Shown piece after piece: positions 62,278 through 64,000 of a stretch of DNA of 64,000 bases. The translations under genes were made by a program, and so were the position numbers. The stretch is taken from assembly GCF_001425385.1 (NCBI RefSeq), contig NZ_LMQO01000002.1, forward strand, positions 434,001 through 498,000. Reading direction: 5' to 3'. Below the pieces are notes generated by a model. The model saw only the letters and a program-made list of their open reading frames with translations. It did not search any database and was not told the origin of the DNA. The first letter of the stretch is position 1; the number at the start of each line of letters is the position of its first letter. This DNA is from Sphingomonas sp. Leaf407 (GTDB lineage Bacteria; Pseudomonadota; Alphaproteobacteria; Sphingomonadales; Sphingomonadaceae).

Positions 62278-63315
62278 TCAGCGGGCAGGGCGAAAGGCGA
62301 GGGGGGCGGCGACGAGCACGAGCACGACGCGCGTCAGGTGATGGACGATGACGAACCCGGGTTCGAGCGACAGGCCGAGCGCGACCATGCTCATCTCCGC
62401 CAGCCCGCCGGGCGAATAGCCCAGCGTCAGCAGGACGGGATCGAACCCGGTAAGATAGGCGATGGCGCAGGCCCATAGCGCAGTCAGCCCCAGCAGGATC
62501 GCGGTCGACCCCGCCGCCAGTGCCAGCGTGCGCAGCAAGACGGGCAGGGTCAGCCCGACGAAGCGGCAGCCGATCGTCGCACCCAATCCGACCTGCGCGG
62601 CGGCGACCACCGCGGCGGGAATGCGGAAATCGCTGAAGCCGGTCACATGCACCGCCGCACTCACCGCCAGCGGGCCGATCAAGTGCCACGCCGGCAGCCG
62701 CAGCGCCCGCCCGACGACGAGGCCGATCGCCATGCAGCCCAAGGCCCATGGCAACAGGCTCCATGCGAACGCCCCGCCGCCGATCGTGGCCGCCACCGCC
62801 GTCTCGCCCGGCCGGATCAGGTGCAGCGCCCATGGCAAGGTGAACACCACCAGAAAGATACGCGCACCGTGGATCAGCCCGATCGCGCGTTCGTCCGCCC
62901 CCCGGTCGGCCCCCATTAACACCATCTCGGCGATGCCGCCGGGCATGCCTGCGAAATAGGCGGTGGCCGGATCGAACTTCGCGACGCGCTTGAAATAGGT
63001 GACGCACAGGATCGCCGCGCTTCCGAGGAAGAACGGCAGGCACAGCAGCGGCACGATCCATTCCCGCGCCTGCGCCCACAGCCCCGGATGGAAGCTGCTG
63101 CCCAGCACCACCCCGATCACCGCCGCCATCGGCCGCCTTGTCGCCGATGACGCGCGGATCGGCGCGCCGGCGACGCTGGCGACCGCGCAGGCCGCCATCG
63201 ACCCCAGCACCCACGGCAACGGCGCACCGGCCGCATCGAACGCCGCCCCGCCCGCACCCCCCACCGCCAGCGCGGCGAGGAAGCGCAAGGTAATCGAGGC
63301 GGCGTCCCCGTTCAT
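62278..63315 (-). CDS. AbrB family transporter (putative membrane permease)
   Basis: The 345-residue protein has about ten membrane helices and the duplicated AbrB/AmoA-like domain: PLPWVLGSMAACAVASVAGA, AGMPGGIAEMVLMG, and again TLGYSPGGLAEMSMVALGLS. Members are linked to uptake or efflux of small molecules, poorly defined. Its ATG overlaps the stop of the citrate transporter gene (TAATG), so the two are linked in translation. Confidence 0.85.
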   Translation of the reverse strand: MNGDAASITLRFLAALAVGGAGGAAFDAAGAPLPWVLGSMAACAVASVAGAPIRASSATRRPMAAVIGVVLGSSFHPGLWAQAREWIVPLLCLPFFLGSAAILCVTYFKRVAKFDPATAYFAGMPGGIAEMVLMGADRGADERAIGLIHGARIFLVVFTLPWALHLIRPGETAVAATIGGGAFAWSLLPWALGCMAIGLVVGRALRLPAWHLIGPLAVSAAVHVTGFSDFRIPAAVVAAAQVGLGATIGCRFVGLTLPVLLRTLALAAGSTAILLGLTALWACAIAYLTGFDPVLLTLGYSPGGLAEMSMVALGLSLEPGFVIVHHLTRVVLVLVAAPLAFRPAR

Positions 63316-64000
63316 TACGCCACGAACGGGAAGGCGAGGGCGATCATGCCGACGATCGTCATCACCACGCACACCCCGATCGCGGGGAGCAGCGTGAACT
63401 TCTGGTGATCGGCCAGATCGATACCCGCAAGGCTGACCAGCAGATAGGTCGAGGGGACCAGCGGGCTGAGCAGATGCACCGGCTGCCCCATCAGCGACGC
63501 ACGCGCGATCGCCATCGGCGACACGCCGTAATGCGATCCCGCTTCGGCAAGGATCGGCAGCATCCCGAAGTAGAAAGCGTCGTTGCTGATGAAGAAGGTG
63601 AAGGGGAGCGAGAGGAGCGCGGTGATCGGCGCCATATACGGCCCGAACGCGGGCGGGATGAAGCCGACGACTTCCTTGCTCATCGCCTCGACCATGCCGG
63701 TGCCCGACAGGATACCGGTGAAGATGCCGGCGGCGAAGATCAGCGAGACGACCGACAGCACGTTGCCGGCATGCGCGGCGATCCGCTCCTTCTGTTCGGC
63801 GACCTGTGGATAGTTGACGATCATCGCGATGGCGAAGGCGATCATCATCAGCACCGACAGCGGCAGGATGCCCCACACCAGCAGCGTCAGCAGCGCCACG
63901 ACCAGCGCGCCGTTGAACCAGATCAGGTGCGGCCGGCGCGCCTCGGGATATTGCGATACCGCCATGCCGGTGAACTCGGTCGGCTGGTTGGCCTTCACAT
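63315..64000 (-). CDS. CitMHS family citrate-metal transporter, C-terminal part (starts outside the window)
   Basis: The visible C-terminal part of about 227 residues has the CitMHS features NDAFYFGMLPILAEAGSHYG, then GQPVHLLSPLVPSTYLL, with helices ALVVALLTLLVWGILPLSVL and LSVVSLIFAAGIFTGILSGT. The family imports citrate complexed with Mg or Ca in symport with protons; full length is about 430 residues. The in-frame Met at 63998 is internal, so the true start lies beyond 64000. Confidence 0.9.
   Translation of the reverse strand, partial: VKANQPTEFTGMAVSQYPEARRPHLIWFNGALVVALLTLLVWGILPLSVLMMIAFAIAMIVNYPQVAEQKERIAAHAGNVLSVVSLIFAAGIFTGILSGTGMVEAMSKEVVGFIPPAFGPYMAPITALLSLPFTFFISNDAFYFGMLPILAEAGSHYGVSPMAIARASLMGQPVHLLSPLVPSTYLLVSLAGIDLADHQKFTLLPAIGVCVVMTIVGMIALAFPFVA

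Overview
This window is about 66-70% GC by eye, densely packed and full of four-base start/stop overlaps. Gene content and order suggest an alphaproteobacterium of the Sphingomonas group: RpoN-type flagellar promoters, metX-metW beside hisC-tyrA, several ROK proteins, and many short palindromic repeats between genes. The assignment rests on gene style, not on a database search.

Region 1 (1-15.7 kb) is a flagellar and motility block. Minus-strand genes come first: a second, small MotA/MotB-like stator pair, flgA, flgM, flgN, a separate lytic transglycosylase and the start of flhA. The plus-strand run is flgB-C-D-E, flgF-G-H-I-J-K-L, then a conventional motA-motB ending in a strong terminator. 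Four near-identical sigma-54 (-24/-12) boxes mark the main transcription units. FlgJ carries only the rod-binding domain, and FlgH has no lipobox cysteine.

Region 2 (15.7-31.2 kb) is housekeeping: a lipoprotein, metW-metX, a flavin amine oxidase, hisC-tyrA, parts of a type II secretion system (gspN, gspJ, gspK), yraN, rsmI, two LpoA-like binding proteins, and a divergent ldcA/mpl pair for muropeptide recycling. A palindromic repeat lies inside the leader-coding part of gspJ.

Region 3 (31.2-43.1 kb) looks like sugar use: a FucP-type MFS transporter, a ROK fructokinase-like enzyme, a ROK repressor, a secreted GH3 beta-glucosidase, a type B carboxylesterase, a second ROK kinase and an M61 peptidase.

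Region 4 (43.2-61.6 kb) is the most interesting. A complete type I secretion system (ABC, HlyD-like and TolC-like proteins) converges on an operon-like minus-strand run with pelG, pelF, pelE and pelD-like genes, a GH114 hydrolase, a TPR protein and a separate beta-barrel protein. At the 5' end of that run is a 1342-residue protein with a PelA-like deacetylase module, cadherin-like repeats, RTX repeats and a type I secretion C-terminus. Compared with the classical pelABCDEFG locus, PelA is split into two proteins, PelB is split into two, PelC is not seen, and PelD ends before its c-di-GMP-binding GGDEF-like domain. I infer that the polymer deacetylase is sent to the cell surface by the neighbouring type I exporter.

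Region 5 (61.6-64 kb) holds an alpha/beta hydrolase, an AbrB-family permease and the end of a CitMHS-type citrate transporter that runs off the window. I saw no rRNA, tRNA, CRISPR array, transposase or phage gene.
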